Shown here piece by piece: positions 32,730 through 45,010 of a DNA stretch of 64,000 nt (positions are counted from its first letter, which is position 1; each line of letters opens with the position of its first letter). The notes under the pieces are model-generated. The model worked only from the letters and a program-made list of their open reading frames with translations. It ran no database searches and was not told where the DNA came from. Made by a program: the position numbers and the translations under genes. Source of the stretch: Pogostemon cablin (taxonomy: Eukaryota > Streptophyta > Magnoliopsida > Lamiales > Lamiaceae). The stretch spans positions 18,264,036 through 18,328,035 of the forward strand of contig CM043012.1 in the NCBI GenBank assembly GCA_023678885.1, given 5' to 3'.

Positions 32730-34598
32730 TTACTTAACACCAGCAAATCCTCCCAATACTAAATGTAGCATTTCACTTGTTTCATCATTTGATTCACTTC
32801 CTACCGAAAACTCAAGTACAGTTCCCTCAAGTTCAATCCAGCTGCAACCAGGAACTTTGTGCACCTCCCTTTCTTTCATCAATCTCCGAACCGTTCGAAC
32901 ATTGTCCCAAAGCCCGAATCTAGCATACATGTTCGACAAAAGCACATACGAACTTGAATCATGGGAATCCATTCCGATCAGATGCAGGGCAACTGGTTCT
33001 CCCATGTCCAAGTTTTCATGACATGCACATGTGCCAAGTAGTGTTCGCCAGACGACATCATTTGGCTCTATCGGCATTTGTTTAACAAATTTTGCAGCTT
33101 CATCTATTTGCCCAGCTCTGCTAAAAATATCTACCATGCATCCATAGTGTTGTAGCTTGGGGATGATTTTGTGAGTTCGTCTCATGATCTCAAAGGAAAT
33201 CAAACCTTCCTTCAACATCCCGGAATGCCCACAAGCATGCAAAACTGCTATGAATGTTATATCATCGGGTTCTAGAGAGCTTTTTTCCATATCCATGAAC
33301 AATTCAAATGCTACTTCACCCTGTCCATGAATAGCCAACCCACCAATCATAGCATTCCAATGATCAATACTTTTCTCTTGGATACACTCAAAAACATGCA
33401 TGGCTTGATCTATGCTCCCACACTTTGCATACATGTCAACTAGAGCAACACCAAGTTTTCCACTGATGATAAATCCATGTTCAATTATATACTCGTGTAT
33501 TGCTATACCTTCATCGATGCACCCCGACTGTGTAGCTGCTGAAAGAGCAGCCAACAAAGTAACACTATCAGGAAGCAAATCAGAAGCACTCGTTAACATA
33601 TCATGAAACACTTTTAGTGCCTCATAATAAAGTCCGTTATTAACATATCCAGCCATCATTACATTGCAGGAAACCACGTCCCTATGAGGCATGGCGTCGA
33701 AAAAATACCTTGCAGCATCCACATTCCCAGCTTTAGCATACCCATCAACCATACTAGCCCAACTCACTACGTCTCTCACTGGCATTCTATCAAACAGAAC
33801 TTGAGCCATCCTCATGTCCCCCTTCTTTGCACAGCAATCAATGATGAGGTTCCAAGAAACCAAGTCTCTTTTCGGCATTTCATCAAACAGATTCAGAGCA
33901 CTCTCAAGGCAATTTTCTAATTTCAAATAGCCACTAATCATAGTATTCCAAGAAACTAAGTTTTTAATATCTGATGGCATTATGTCGAACAATCCACGAG
34001 CTAAACTTACCATCCCACACTTTACATATCCATCAATCATCAAATTATATGAAAAAGAATCCTTTTTAGGCATTCTATCAAAAATTTGCCGCCCAAATTG
34101 GATGACACCACATCTTGTATACATACAAATCAAACAATTCTGTAAAAACACATCCGACCCAAATCCTAATTTGGACACCAACCCATGTATCTGCATTCCT
34201 TTCCTTAACGAATGCAATCTCGAACAGCATTTTAACACCAACGAGAATGAATACTCATCCACTAGAACCCCCCTAACATGCATTAGAACAAACACTTGGA
34301 AAGCATGCTCCGGTTCGTTCCCATGGGAGAACGACCTAATAATAAAATTCCAAAGAAAAGGGTCTGTGAAATTGTACTCGAAGAAGAGAAGTCTAGCAAA
34401 TTCAACATGGGGTTTGTTAGGAGAAACAGCGAAATCAAGAATGATTTTTGAGGTAATCGAAGGGTTATGGATATGACCTGATGTGATCAAATTTGCATGC
34501 ATTTGATTTATTTCCATTTGGGTTTTGGGTTTTGAAGCAAATGTCATGGTGGGGAGAGTTGAATTCCATAGCTGGATTGAAGTCGCAGAGACATTCAT
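32730..34598 (-). CDS. CRR4: PLS-class E-type PPR protein, CRR4-like plastid RNA-editing factor
   Basis: Single-exon intact frame of 622 aa. After about 50 N-terminal residues come some 14 alternating P, L and S repeats (for example MPKRDLVSWNLIIDCCAKKG and MPVRDVVSWASMVDGYAKAG). Then come QHYGCMVDIFSRAGQIDEAA, the E motif with SSYVLLSNMYARFGLWDNV, and the KVPGCSWIELEG motif. There is no DYW deaminase domain. Arabidopsis CRR4 (At2g45350) has the same layout, length and many of the same repeat phrases (DPFLWN, GMQIHG, FLQNCLI, EKSIDHWNAMIGGLAIHG). It is the site-recognition factor that converts the ndhD ACG start codon to AUG in chloroplasts. The N-terminus is not obviously a transit peptide, but import is expected from the family. 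The upstream DNA has two TGGGCC sites. Orthology is inferred, not shown by a tree. Confidence 0.88.
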   Translation of the reverse strand: MNVSATSIQLWNSTLPTMTFASKPKTQMEINQMHANLITSGHIHNPSITSKIILDFAVSPNKPHVEFARLLFFEYNFTDPFLWNFIIRSFSHGNEPEHAFQVFVLMHVRGVLVDEYSFSLVLKCCSRLHSLRKGMQIHGLVSKLGFGSDVFLQNCLICMYTRCGVIQFGRQIFDRMPKKDSFSYNLMIDGYVKCGMVSLARGLFDIMPSDIKNLVSWNTMISGYLKLENCLESALNLFDEMPKRDLVSWNLIIDCCAKKGDMRMAQVLFDRMPVRDVVSWASMVDGYAKAGNVDAARYFFDAMPHRDVVSCNVMMAGYVNNGLYYEALKVFHDMLTSASDLLPDSVTLLAALSAATQSGCIDEGIAIHEYIIEHGFIISGKLGVALVDMYAKCGSIDQAMHVFECIQEKSIDHWNAMIGGLAIHGQGEVAFELFMDMEKSSLEPDDITFIAVLHACGHSGMLKEGLISFEIMRRTHKIIPKLQHYGCMVDIFSRAGQIDEAAKFVKQMPIEPNDVVWRTLLGTCACHENLDMGEPVALHLIGMDSHDSSSYVLLSNMYARFGLWDNVRTVRRLMKEREVHKVPGCSWIELEGTVLEFSVGSESNDETSEMLHLVLGGFAGVK

Positions 34599-35367
34599 TT
34601 GATTGGAAGCTTGGACTTAGCATCAATGGTATACACTAGCTAAATAATATCTTGAAATTTAAAATATCTTGCCACATAATTCTGTTCCAGTAATTATTTA
34701 ATGGGCCGGGTTAAAAGTTATTGGGCCTCATTTCTAATATGCATATATAATTTTATTGGGTTTTGGTGCTATTATGCAATTAATTAATTAATTAATTATA
34801 GTGGTAATTAAAGTTTCGAATGAAAATTTGACATATTTTGTATGTATCGTAGACCGACTCGGGGAAGTCTATTAGCGAAATTCTCATTTCAAAGGCTTTA
34901 TATGAAAGAGTCCCATAATTATTGATTGTATTCGTGGGTTTCAAACCAGAAAAATTTAACGTATTAGAATAGTTTATTGTGAATCAAATTTACATAAACA
35001 CTTTTAAACCCGTTTTATACAACTGTTTGTGTTATTCTAATATATATTATTTTTTTATACATAAATTAAATTATATAACATTTTAATGGGAAAAATAATA
35101 ATTTGCTACATGAAAATCAAAAGAATAATAAATAATAAACATTATATATTGAAAAAAATAAATGCTACATGAAAATCAAAATAATAATAAATAAATAAAC
35201 ATTATATATTGAAAAAAATAAATGGAAAAAAAAAATTAAACTATTATAAATATATGAAAAGGTTTAAATTTGAAAGAAGGTCCGTCCCTCTGCCCTAAAT
35301 TTTGGCGAGAGCAAAAGAAAGTCTGGTATAGGGAAAAGAGAAGTTATTTGCTGAAAAGCGTGCAACG
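34599..35367. promoter_or_regulatory. shared divergent promoter region of the PPR and SmD3 genes
   Basis: 769 bp separate the two divergent start codons. Near the PPR gene are TGGGCC sites at 34702 and 34722 (site II-like, common in genes for organelle and RNA proteins). Closer to SmD3 lies a 60-bp tandem duplication (35105-35223, unit ctacatgaaaatcaaa..ataaatg) and then a pyrimidine-rich leader before 35368. Confidence 0.6.
35105..35223. repeat. 60-bp tandem duplication
   Basis: Two copies of ctacatgaaaatcaaa..attatatattgaaaaaaa, with small indels. Confidence 0.85.
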
Positions 35368-37843
35368 ATGAGTCGAAGCTTAGGAATTCCGGTGAAGCTT
35401 CTTCACGAGGCGTCGGGGCATATAGTGACGGTGGAGCTGAAGAGCGGGGAGCTTTATCGTGGAAGTATGATTGAGTGCGAGGACAACTGGAATTGCCAGC
35501 TCGAGAACATCACTTACACTGCTAAGGTAATTTTAATTTTCAATGCCTCTCGATATTTACAGGTTTTTTTTTGTATATATATATAATTGATTTTCTTTTT
35601 CCTTAACTCTGTGTTTGTTAAATGTATTTGTTCTGCTGTTTTTTAGGGATAGAGAAATTTCAGTTGATATGTTAATTAAATATAGATTGCTCTTAAATCT
35701 GAAGTCTAGCTAGATTTTCAATTAGAAAGTCGAAGTGAATTATTTGTTTGATTTGTTATTGTCGTCTGAAAGTGTGTTATTTTCAGTTTCTAAGGTCTGG
35801 AATTTGAAGTTTTATTGTTATTGATTGACTAAATATAACATATGTGTGATTATGGTTGCATTTTATTACTGAAACTTTATTTAGATGCTTAACGTCTTGG
35901 AGTAAATGTGGCTGGTAGTCTACCTATTTTCTTATTGTGTTTGGTGGATGATTTTTGTTTTGGGGGGGGGGGGGGGGGGGGGTGTTTGGATAAAATTATG
36001 GAATGGGAATCCCTTTGATATTGGAGTGGAATCACTTTGATTCATTCCAATGTTTCGAGGTATGGCTGCATTCACATAAACTTGGGAATCAAATTAATTT
36101 TTCCATTCCCATTCCTTAACACCAAACAATATTTTTCATTCAATTCCCATTCCTTCGTCTCCATACCCTTCAAACAAACACCCTGTACTTTTGTAATTTT
36201 GATGCTGTTATAGCTTGATGTGATCCTTAAAACCCTTGGAGGATGTAAAGCCCTAAAAAGGTCGGTTTAGTATCCATAATCGGTTACGGGTTCTAATTTG
36301 ATCATCACTGGGAGGTTTTTATTTTATTGTTATTACCGTACTTATCATACCCTGTGTACACCAGTTTGTTGTTTTTCATTTATTCTTCTCCTGTATAGCA
36401 TGTACAAACAATAAACATCTTGTAACTTTAGCAAGATCAGGTTAATATGTGTGCCATTGATTTGTAATATTATCAAACGCTAATGGATAACACCTTAATG
36501 GGTGCTTGGTAAGGGGTATTGGGGAAGGGTAATGGGAATGAAAGGGTATTGATTCCCATTCCTCATATTTGTTATGGGTAATTGGAATCCAAATTCATCA
36601 ATCATTCTTAGTGATTCAATGATTACTCCTACCCTTTCGATCAACTTCATTCCTATTCCCATTCCCATTGTCCTCATTATGATTCCCATTATCATTCCTA
36701 TTCCGGAATTCGAATCAAGCGGTTCCTTAGTTTATCTTCTCTTTATTGTAATAAGATGGAGTTTCTTCAACTTTCTCATTTCTTCTAGTTTATCTTCTCT
36801 TTATTGTAATATGATGGAGTTTCTTCAACTTTCCCTTCAACACTGTATAGTCTTATTCTGATACCTTGCCACTTATTTGTTGTTCTTGTCAATGATGAAG
36901 GGGGCTCTGCACAGATTCTAGTTGTGTTAAAAGAGTGTTGATTTTTACTGGTTTTGCCACTCTTATATCAACATAAGTGAATATTCTTAAATTATGTAAA
37001 ATAGATGTGAGTGTTTTACTGGCAGTAGTAAATCTTTTTCTCAAGATAACAGTAATTGTTTATTCAACTTGGCTGGTGAATATGTCAGATGTGATGTTAG
37101 AGCACCTGATGCAGCAAATTATAACATCTTGAAATGATTCTGGTTAAAAAGGGTGACTCTGAGAAGGCTAGACACTAGACATGTAACTTATCTAGTCATT
37201 GTATTGTATGACTTCCAATGCAGCTTTTGGAGTTTTCCCTTTCATATGTATATTAAATTGCTTATCTGGTGATGTTATATTACAGGATGGGAAGGTCTCA
37301 CAACTCGAGCATGTGTTCATTAGGGGCAGCAAAGTCAGGTGTGTACTCAATATATATTGGTAATGTTTTATATCAGTTATCTGGATCAATCTTAATCCTC
37401 TATTTTTACCAGGTTCATGGTTATACCAGATATGCTTAAGAATGCTCCAATGTTTAAGCGCTTGGAATCTAGGATCAAGGTACATTGTGTTGCCCTCCAA
37501 GTATCATATTAACTTTCGCTGTTTATTTATTTGCTGATTTATTATGTTTCTGTCTTGAAGGGCAAGGGTTCATCACTTGGAGTTGGACGAGGACGTGCTG
37601 TTGCCATGAGAGCTAGAGTAAGTTGACTTAGAACCTTCTTGATTTACACAACACAGTTTTTTTAATAATGTTGGGTTTCAAAACAGCTCGATTCAATTGC
37701 ACTTGTTCTCATTTCTCATAATCCTTGATTCAATTGCACTTGTTCTCATTTCTCATAATCCTTGAACTTCTCTATGGCAGGCTCAAGCTGCTGGTCGAGG
37801 AGCTGCCCCTGGTAGAGGTGGCGTCCCACCCGTTCGAAGATGA
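35368..37843 (+). CDS. SmD3: spliceosomal Sm protein D3
   Basis: Five coding exons: 35368-35526, 37286-37338, 37413-37479, 37561-37617 and 37781-37843, giving 132 aa. The product starts MSRSLGIPVKLLHEASGHIV. The Sm1 motif is in exon 1 (VTVELKSGELYRGSMIECED, then NWNCQLENI). The Sm2 motif spans exons 2-3 (HVFIRGSKVRFMVIPDML). The Arg/Gly-rich tail (GRGRAVAMRARAQ, AAGRGAAPGRGG) ends in VRR. Arabidopsis SmD3 proteins are about 130 aa, so this copy is full length. SmD3 pairs with SmB in the heptameric ring on U1, U2, U4 and U5 snRNAs; the RG tail is a usual target of arginine methylation. Intron 1 is long (1.76 kb) and carries MITE-like insertions and a poly-G tract. All splice sites are GT-AG and all junctions keep phase. 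Confidence 0.97.
35962..35982. repeat. poly-G tract (21 G) in SmD3 intron 1
   Basis: An uninterrupted run of 21 G on the plus (sense) strand, directly at the left end of a GGTGTTTGG-type MITE. Confidence 0.9.
35980..36184. mobile_element. MITE with GGGTGTTTG ends in SmD3 intron 1
   Basis: Left ggtgtttggataaaattatg and right caaacaaacaccc are inverted. The inner arms carry tggaatgggaat and its complement attcccattcc. The ends resemble those of hAT or PIF/Harbinger derived MITEs; the superfamily is not settled. Confidence 0.65.
36499..36720. mobile_element. second MITE-like insertion in SmD3 intron 1, probably truncated
   Basis: Begins gggtgcttggtaaggggtat and contains inverted aatgggaatg / cattcccatt words, like the element at 35980. 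The expected right end is not seen. Confidence 0.5.
36728..36843. repeat. 58-bp tandem duplication in SmD3 intron 1
   Basis: tagtttatcttctctttatt..gatggagtttcttcaac occurs at 36728 and 36786, nearly identical. Confidence 0.9.
37691..37764. repeat. 37-bp tandem duplication before SmD3 exon 5
   Basis: gattcaattgcacttgttct..cataatcctt occurs twice in a row, ending 16 bases before the exon 5 acceptor AG. It lies in the branch-point/polypyrimidine zone. Confidence 0.95.
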
Positions 37844-38482
37844 TCACATATGTGAATGGCATAGAAGATGCTCAGTATCTTGTTTCATAGCTCTATTAAG
37901 ATATGTTTTGTACAACTGATAAATTTATGATTTGAGATAGCTGAGGAAGTGATGATTTTCCAACTGCTGAAATTGCAACTTTTGTTTATGTTTTGAGTAG
38001 GTCGAAAATGCATCATAAGCGTGGATTCCCTTTCAATTTGTCTTGTATTTTTTTCTTACAATGAAAGTTTTTACATTGATAAAAAAATTTAGTAAATTAA
38101 ATTTAAATTCAAAAGTGATATAAAAATACTCTTGTCGGATTTTTAAGCACCAAAACCTGGAATAAGCCCAGAAGTAACAGTGTAGCTGTTCTCCAAGTTC
38201 TAACCCTATTAGTTTTCATCATTTCAACGTAGGATATTAGGCACTCTCAACATGATATTAAGGGGAGAGGTTGAAAGAAAAAGAAATAAGCATATCTATT
38301 GAGAAGTAGTTTAGTAATTAAAATGGCAAAAAAAAAAAAAATTAAACAGAAGTCAGTGTTCCAGCGTTCTACAAATAAAGAGGGTAACAACATGATACAT
38401 ATTTCATATTTAGCACAAATAAGAGGATAGCAATGCTAATGATCTCTATCATCCCAGAAAATAAAATGTTTTGCTGTTTATC
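37844..38482. other. convergent 3' UTR/intergenic region of SmD3 and LPAT2
   Basis: Contains the 3' UTRs of both genes; ends meet in AT-rich DNA with an aatgaaagttttta stretch. No further coding signal. Confidence 0.5.
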
Positions 38483-41400
38483 TTATCTAGTGTCTGAATT
38501 GTTTTGGCCGTTGGTAGACTTTGAAGGCACGACTTTGGCCGGGGTTGATCGCTCCGACTGCGTGAATTGAATCAAGATTTGCATAAGTATTGTGATAACT
38601 GCTAAAGGAATGGCTGAAAAGGTGATGCCTTTCCATGATGAGAGAAGAGAATAGCGTTGTGTAATTTTCAAGGCACCAAAGACGAGCAAAACCGCCCAAG
38701 AAGTGACGACCTGTTGTTGAAATGAAAGATTCATAATTGTTAAAAAGACAGGATACTGTCTGGTATAAGAGAAAAGATTGGCATAGTTATTTACCAAAAG
38801 CGATTTCACAGGCCGACCGGTGTCCTGAAATTGCTCGCCAAATGAGTTCTCAGCAATATGCTTGTCCAATAGTTTATCCTGCTCGAACAGATGCAATTGT
38901 AAAATACACAAAATACACAGTATGCGTCATATGATATTGTTTGGAAAGCTGCTTAAACTCAAAGCCATTTGTAATTGTTACATCATTTCTCCATGTGCCT
39001 GGACATCTACATAAGCCTGGATATCTCAAGTTTCGCATGCTCGAGAAATCCTACAGGTGTCCAGGTATGTGAGAAACTTAGAGAGGATGGGCATGTATCG
39101 ATAAGTCTTTATATGAAAATTGAGCTATGTACCAGATCAGCATTATTTTGCTGGATTTAGTATGATATTTTTTCAATTGAAGGATGACCCGAGAGACTTA
39201 AAATAAAAAGATCAGTGAGAAAGTAATAACCTTGGCGACAAAAGCATCCTTGCACCACTGAGCAACAGCATCATCCGTTTCGGGTAAATCATTCATTATG
39301 TGTCTTTTAAGGTGAACATGCACCTAAGCAAATTCACAAAAGCAAACATTAACATCTAAATATTTAAAAGGGAAAAAATAAATTAAAAAATTACTGTCAA
39401 GTGTCCTCATAGTGAACTTCACAATCAGAGCTAACGCCACTCAGTAACCACCATATATAGTGGTAAAATTGATATTATTGTGCTTAGATAGATAAGTTTA
39501 TACCCTCAATATTATTGTTCCACATTGCTCTAAGCTTCTGTAAATTTTTTTCCCAGAGAATTCCACCATATTTCTTTGTACACTATACTTAAACTAAAAG
39601 GGGAATTTCAATTCAGTACACCATGTGAAGCTAAGTGAAATCTATAAATAACTAATTTGCATAATATACTTGAATGACAAACTCCCACATTCACACCAAG
39701 TTCTGAGTGAAGATTTTGCAAGCTTACCACAGAAGATTGCCCTTTAAACAGTCTTAGCATGGTTGGTGCAGGGGAAGTCTTGGGAATAGCAACAGTCACA
39801 TCATAAATGGCAGGAACAAATGAACGCATATGACTTACAGCAGTAACAAAACCCTGGAAATTGCACAAAAAAATAGAAATTTGAACAAATCGCCAATGAT
39901 CATACTAACATATTGTGAACTATGGCTTCTATGATGAGAAACAAGTAAGCATGATGAGAAACATCTATGGCTGCTATACTTCATTACATAAGAACGACAA
40001 ATGTTAATTCAATGCAACATACATGGAAGTGGTTAAAACACTCCAGAAGAATGAAAAAAGCAAAATGAGACTCCAAGTTGGCTTATTCCGACACTCATGC
40101 AATTTGATCAATAATTAGAAGGGAAATGAAACTTCATAAAAGATGTACATAATTTAATTGAACCACATGTTTATACCTAAACCTGCTCAGATGACATTCA
40201 CTAGGGCACATCGACTAGGCAGCTCAATTATCAATAGAGATATTAAGGTGAAAGGTTTAAATTTAACTAAGTTTTCAAACTAAAAAATACCAGTAAAAGA
40301 TATGTGGAGTCCAGATTGACTACTGGATCATAGAAGCAGATAAATTTAAAACCTTGGTACGAGGAATCAAAACATTTCTTGGGACAGGTAGCCCATTTGA
40401 GGATGCATATTCTTGAGCAGCCAAAAGTTTGGCCTGTGTGAAACGTGTACCCTCAACAAAAAGTGCCAGCCAAAATGCTCGAGGAAAATCCTTTAGCCGA
40501 TTAAGTCCCGACTGCAATAGATTTTAAATGAATTATCTCTACTGTACATAAGGCAGCTAAGAAAACCAGGGAATTATGTTAGAAGAAGAGGAGGTGAGAA
40601 CGTATTTGTCAATAATACCTTTAAGGTGCTTTCATCCTTTGCCCAGTTTCTTTCAAGAAAGAGATACTCAGAAAACCACATAGACCATCCTATCACCTTC
40701 ATATATTGAAGCACAATTGATTATGGCATATTGAACAATTCTACAAATACAAGCATATCAAGGAATACAAAACAGAGTAGCAAGATTGCCAGGTAATTTT
40801 GCAATAGGAGAAAAAAAATTACTACTAGTTTTTAACATGTTTAACATCCTTTCAGAATGCACAAGCAGTGGAAGGCATAAAAGAAAACAAACCACTGCAG
40901 AAAAAAAAAAAACTTTTAGCATAAATCCATTATTTTCACTTAATATTAGCATCAATATGTCAAAAGTACCCAATCTTTTATCTTGCCAAACAGTTTAATC
41001 ATTTTAAATTTTCATAGATTAATCACCAGAAATTCACATAGATAAATGAGTCAATAACTAATGTGATAAAACAAACCATTTTGTTTAAGAGGAGGCAAGG
41101 TTTCCTAGTCTGTTGTACACAGTTGATTAATTACTTCTTGTTAAGATAACAGTATTCATGAAGTAATACACAAAATTAAAATGCAAAATCTTAAAATAGA
41201 CATTCCCTAACAACAAGATGAATCTAAGGCAAATAGTCTTCAGCTTAAAATAACATAATATGTTTTTCATTTGTTTACTTACAGGAAGGAACTTTGATGA
41301 TTTCTTCATAACAGCTAATGCGCTACCAAGGCAACCTGATCTCTGCCATTATAAGTCCAAGAGTCAACTGGAAAAATCTTCCCAGTGAGGACAACAATAT

Positions 41401-42799
41401 AAGAACATCATATGAAAGAGAGAAATTTTAAAAAATTGATCCCCTGTATATTACTTGTCCATTCACATACATATACCGCACTAACCTAGTTTATATATTT
41501 CTATACTTTTCCAATCATCCAATGCGTGACATATTACTTCTTCACACACACACACATATAATCACAAAAACGAACTAATAATCAATGACTGTAATAAGGT
41601 AGAGAAAACATGGGGAATTTTAGTAATGAAAAACAGATGCAATGACTCATACAGAAGCATAAAGAAGAGAAAAAACCTGAGCTAAAACCCATCCAACAAG
41701 CCAATCAATGTCACTTCTATGATTACATATGACGAGAGCATGTTCAGTACCTGGAGATGTCACCCACATGACAAAAATAAATAAATAAACAACTCAAGCA
41801 ACGCTGTAACAGACATAACTCAGACTTCATAGTATAAAATGTGAATAGTAGCATATAACTGGCCTTACCCAACTTTTTAAAGGTTTCAGAATCAGTGTAC
41901 ACTTCAATCTGCAACAAAATTACCAGCATATGAGACAGGTGGTCAAGATGAAGAAGATAATCAAAACTACATTTTTCATTTCCATAAACTTTAATTTCAT
42001 CTAACTATTCATACAGATACGATATCAAAGAACACAGTACGATATCTTTTATAATATGATTCCAGCATACATAGCAGTTCAAAGGTATTTACATGTCATA
42101 TTACAAAATGCTATAAATATGCAACTAAGAATGTGGAGTTAATACATCAAGCTCTTCTTGTATGAGCAGGCTGGCCCATTGAATTGATAGTTATCAACCT
42201 CAAAAAGAGAAGATTTAAGATAACAAATTTAAAGTAAAAAATTCTGATTCGCAGTTGTGCTCACTATGATACATCATACATGAGCTATGCAGATATGGAA
42301 ATTTGTCGGCAAGGTGCAATGCTAGCTAACCTTGCATAAATGGCAACAATATCTCTAATTACAGTAAAACACATTACCAATCAACAATAATACCTTAACA
42401 CCAGCCCACCAATCAACCAGCCACACGAGCTCCAGCCACAAGAGTTCGGCCACCTCCCTATTAATCTTCCTATAAGTGTTCTTCGAAAATGGTCTAATCA
42501 GCACAAAACATACTGCCTGCAAAAATTTAAAGTTATCCATCATATTTCTTCTGTGCATCAGGTAAAAACTCACATGATAAGAATTCGCTAAGATCACCGA
42601 AGAAAAAGCAGCTAACTACGGAAATATGATCAATATAAAAAACCACACAAATATAAAAAATCCAATCCAATCACCAATCCCATCCCCCAACGGAAAATGA
42701 ACTGTTAAACGTCGAAACCTGAACGAAGTTGGTGACGAGGCCTGAGATGAAGAAGAGAACGCCCAATGGAAGAATTACTATTGCAGGTGGAATCGCCAT
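38483..42799 (-). CDS. LPAT2: 1-acyl-sn-glycerol-3-phosphate acyltransferase, LPAT2 type
   Basis: Eleven exons, all phase-consistent with GT-AG introns: 42719-42799, 42394-42516, 41869-41908, 41677-41750, 41283-41342, 40619-40696, 40353-40511, 39728-39853, 39231-39323, 38795-38878 and 38483-38710, for 381 aa. The start MAIPPAIVILPLGVLFFISG is the normal LPAT2/3 N-terminus and forms a membrane segment. The catalytic NHRSDID box (NHX4D) is in exon 4, SEYLFLERNWAKDE in exon 6 and the acceptor-binding LFVEGTRFT in exon 7. Two more membrane segments lie in the last exon (TSWAVLLVFGALK; FSAIPLAVITILMQILIQF). Arabidopsis LPAT2 is 389 aa. The enzyme acylates lysophosphatidic acid to phosphatidic acid in the ER, the entry to phospholipid and triacylglycerol synthesis. 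I see no truncation or lost motif. Confidence 0.96.
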
Positions 42800-43260
42800 G
42801 GTCGAGTGTGACTTCGCCTATATCCCAGAAAGAAATTAAGATTGAGGTTCAAATTTGTTTGTTCCAAAAAGAGAAACTGAAATTTAAGAGGGGACTCCTG
42901 CAATAAATTAGGGTAAAAATCTGGGAAAATGTGCAGAAACAATATCAATTCATCAATGGATGAAGACAATATGCATAACTATTTATGAGTATGCATTTAT
43001 AATTGGTAAAAAAGTTAATATTTTTGGGGGAGTGAGGAGCATAGTAGTACTGGTACAGCTCAATACTATGCAAAGGCGCATTAATTGCTTTCACAGGCAG
43101 GATAAGAAAAGAGAGGGGAAGCAAGAGGAAGCTCACGTTAATGGCGGAATTAATGAGAAATGTGAGGAGAAAGGCAATTGTTGTGGGGGGATCGATTGGC
43201 GTGCATTAGACTTGTACCGTACAACACACACAAGCGTGAAGAACGACAGCGGGGAGTAAA
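42800..43260 (-). promoter_or_regulatory. LPAT2 5' UTR and proximal promoter
   Basis: The start-proximal 100 bases are purine/pyrimidine mixed leader-like DNA. No clear TATA box can be fixed. Overlapping open frames on both strands here have no family features. Confidence 0.4.
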
Positions 43261-43629
43261 TCTAAACTATAGAATCTTTTTCCAAGAACCACAATTTATA
43301 TTAGTATTCACTATTTATTTATTTTAAATTTTATTTTAAATAAAATTCACTTTGTATTCTTAAATAAAAGGTTAAACTTATCACATTTTAATTTTGAGTT
43401 CAAGATTATTAATTTCTTAAATTAAATTACTCTAAGTTTTTCTTGATGTAAATTCATTCATTAATTTACACTAAACTGTTAGAACTTTTTTTTTTCAAAA
43501 ATAAGAATAATTCGTTCTACGTATGAAAATGATTGTTGCTACTATCATTTTTCAGTTTCTACTGAAGAGAGACATTTAATTTTAAAAAAAATAAGAAAAA
43601 ATTATCCCACAATTATTAATAACTAAGGT

Positions 43630-44991
43630 AGGTCTTGTATGAGACCGTCATACTGATCTTATTTTGTGAAACGAATCATCCATCATTTAATTAATATAAT
43701 ATAAGAAATAAATATTAAATAAAAAAGCGGCGTTAGACGTTAACCGGTCTCCTGAGCAAATTTCCAGCAAAAAAGGCACTATTCAATTAGCTCGCTGAAA
43801 ATGCAGTATTCCATTAGTGATTTTACATTTAAATATAAATGATTTTAAATTATTTAAATACAATACTTTTTCTTTTACATTTAAAAATTAATAATTTTAA
43901 AAATTACTAAAAACAATACTTAAAATGAATATTATAAAAATTAAAAGTGATAGTTAAATATTAAAAAATAATACATTTATGATTGAATTATTTCATGAAA
44001 ATTTCTTATAAATGATAAAGTGATAACATTTTTAATAAAAAATAATATTTGAATAAGGAAAAGTGATATTGACTGATCAAATTATTTCATAAATAATTTG
44101 TAAGATAAACAAAAAAGAGATAACATTTTTAATTAAAAGTAATATTTGATTAAGGATAAAGTGATACACATCCAATTATATTATTTATTGAAAAATTTAT
44201 ATGACGGATAAAAAGTGATACATTTTTAATACAATGTGATGTAATTTTCAATCAAAAGTGATACATATCCAATTATATTATTTAATGAAAATTTTATAGG
44301 ACGGATATAAAGTGATAACATTTCTAATAAAACATGATAACATTTTCAATCAAATGTGATAGTATTTGATCAAGAAAAAATGATACACATCCAATTATAC
44401 TACTATTTAATGAAAAAATTATTGGACTAATAAAATGTGATAATATTTTTAATAAAAAGTGATACATGATTAAAGAAAAGTAATAAATGCCAAATTAAAT
44501 TATTTAATGAATATATTATATCATAAGAACAAAAAGTGATAACTTTTTTAATAAAAAAATAATACATGATAAAGAAAAAATGATAATTATTTGAATAAAC
44601 TATTTCATTAAGTATTAATATAATAAATAAATGTGGTAATTATTAAATAAAAAATAAGTTATGATACAAATTTTTTGACAATTTACATTAATTGTGTTTC
44701 TAAAGAAAATATTCTCTTATTTAATTTACGATTAATTAATAATATAAATGAAGAAAACTACATGTTTTAATATATTATAAAATAAAATAAAACAAAGTGT
44801 AAATGAATAATAAAAAAAAAACTAACGGTAAAATGAAAACTGAATTAATTAAGTTGAGATTTGCTAACTGAAGTAATTAGACTGGTGGTAGTTAAGGTAT
44901 TCGGTTTACTTAGGATCCGCGAGAGTTTAAGGGTGTATATATTTGACCCGTCTTACGTAGTGAGATTCGTAAGACGGTCTCGTACAAGTCT
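43630..44991. mobile_element. non-autonomous DNA element with GACTTGTAYGAGACCGTC ends
   Basis: The left end ggtcttgtatgagaccgtca and the right end (reverse complement) agacttgtacgagaccgtct are inverted matches with few mismatches. About 1.36 kb, no transposase. The inside is a degenerate minisatellite. Confidence 0.6.
43950..44660. repeat. degenerate minisatellite, AAAAGTGATA-type units
   Basis: Repeated words gtgataacatttttaat, gtgatacacatccaattata and tatttaatgaaaa recur in loose units of roughly 90-110 bp. Confidence 0.7.
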
Positions 44992-45010
44992 TTTCATAAT
45001 AATTATAGAG

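Noticed and set aside
33982..34476. 164-codon plus-strand ORF
   Set aside because: Shadow frame of the intact CRR4-like gene on the opposite strand.
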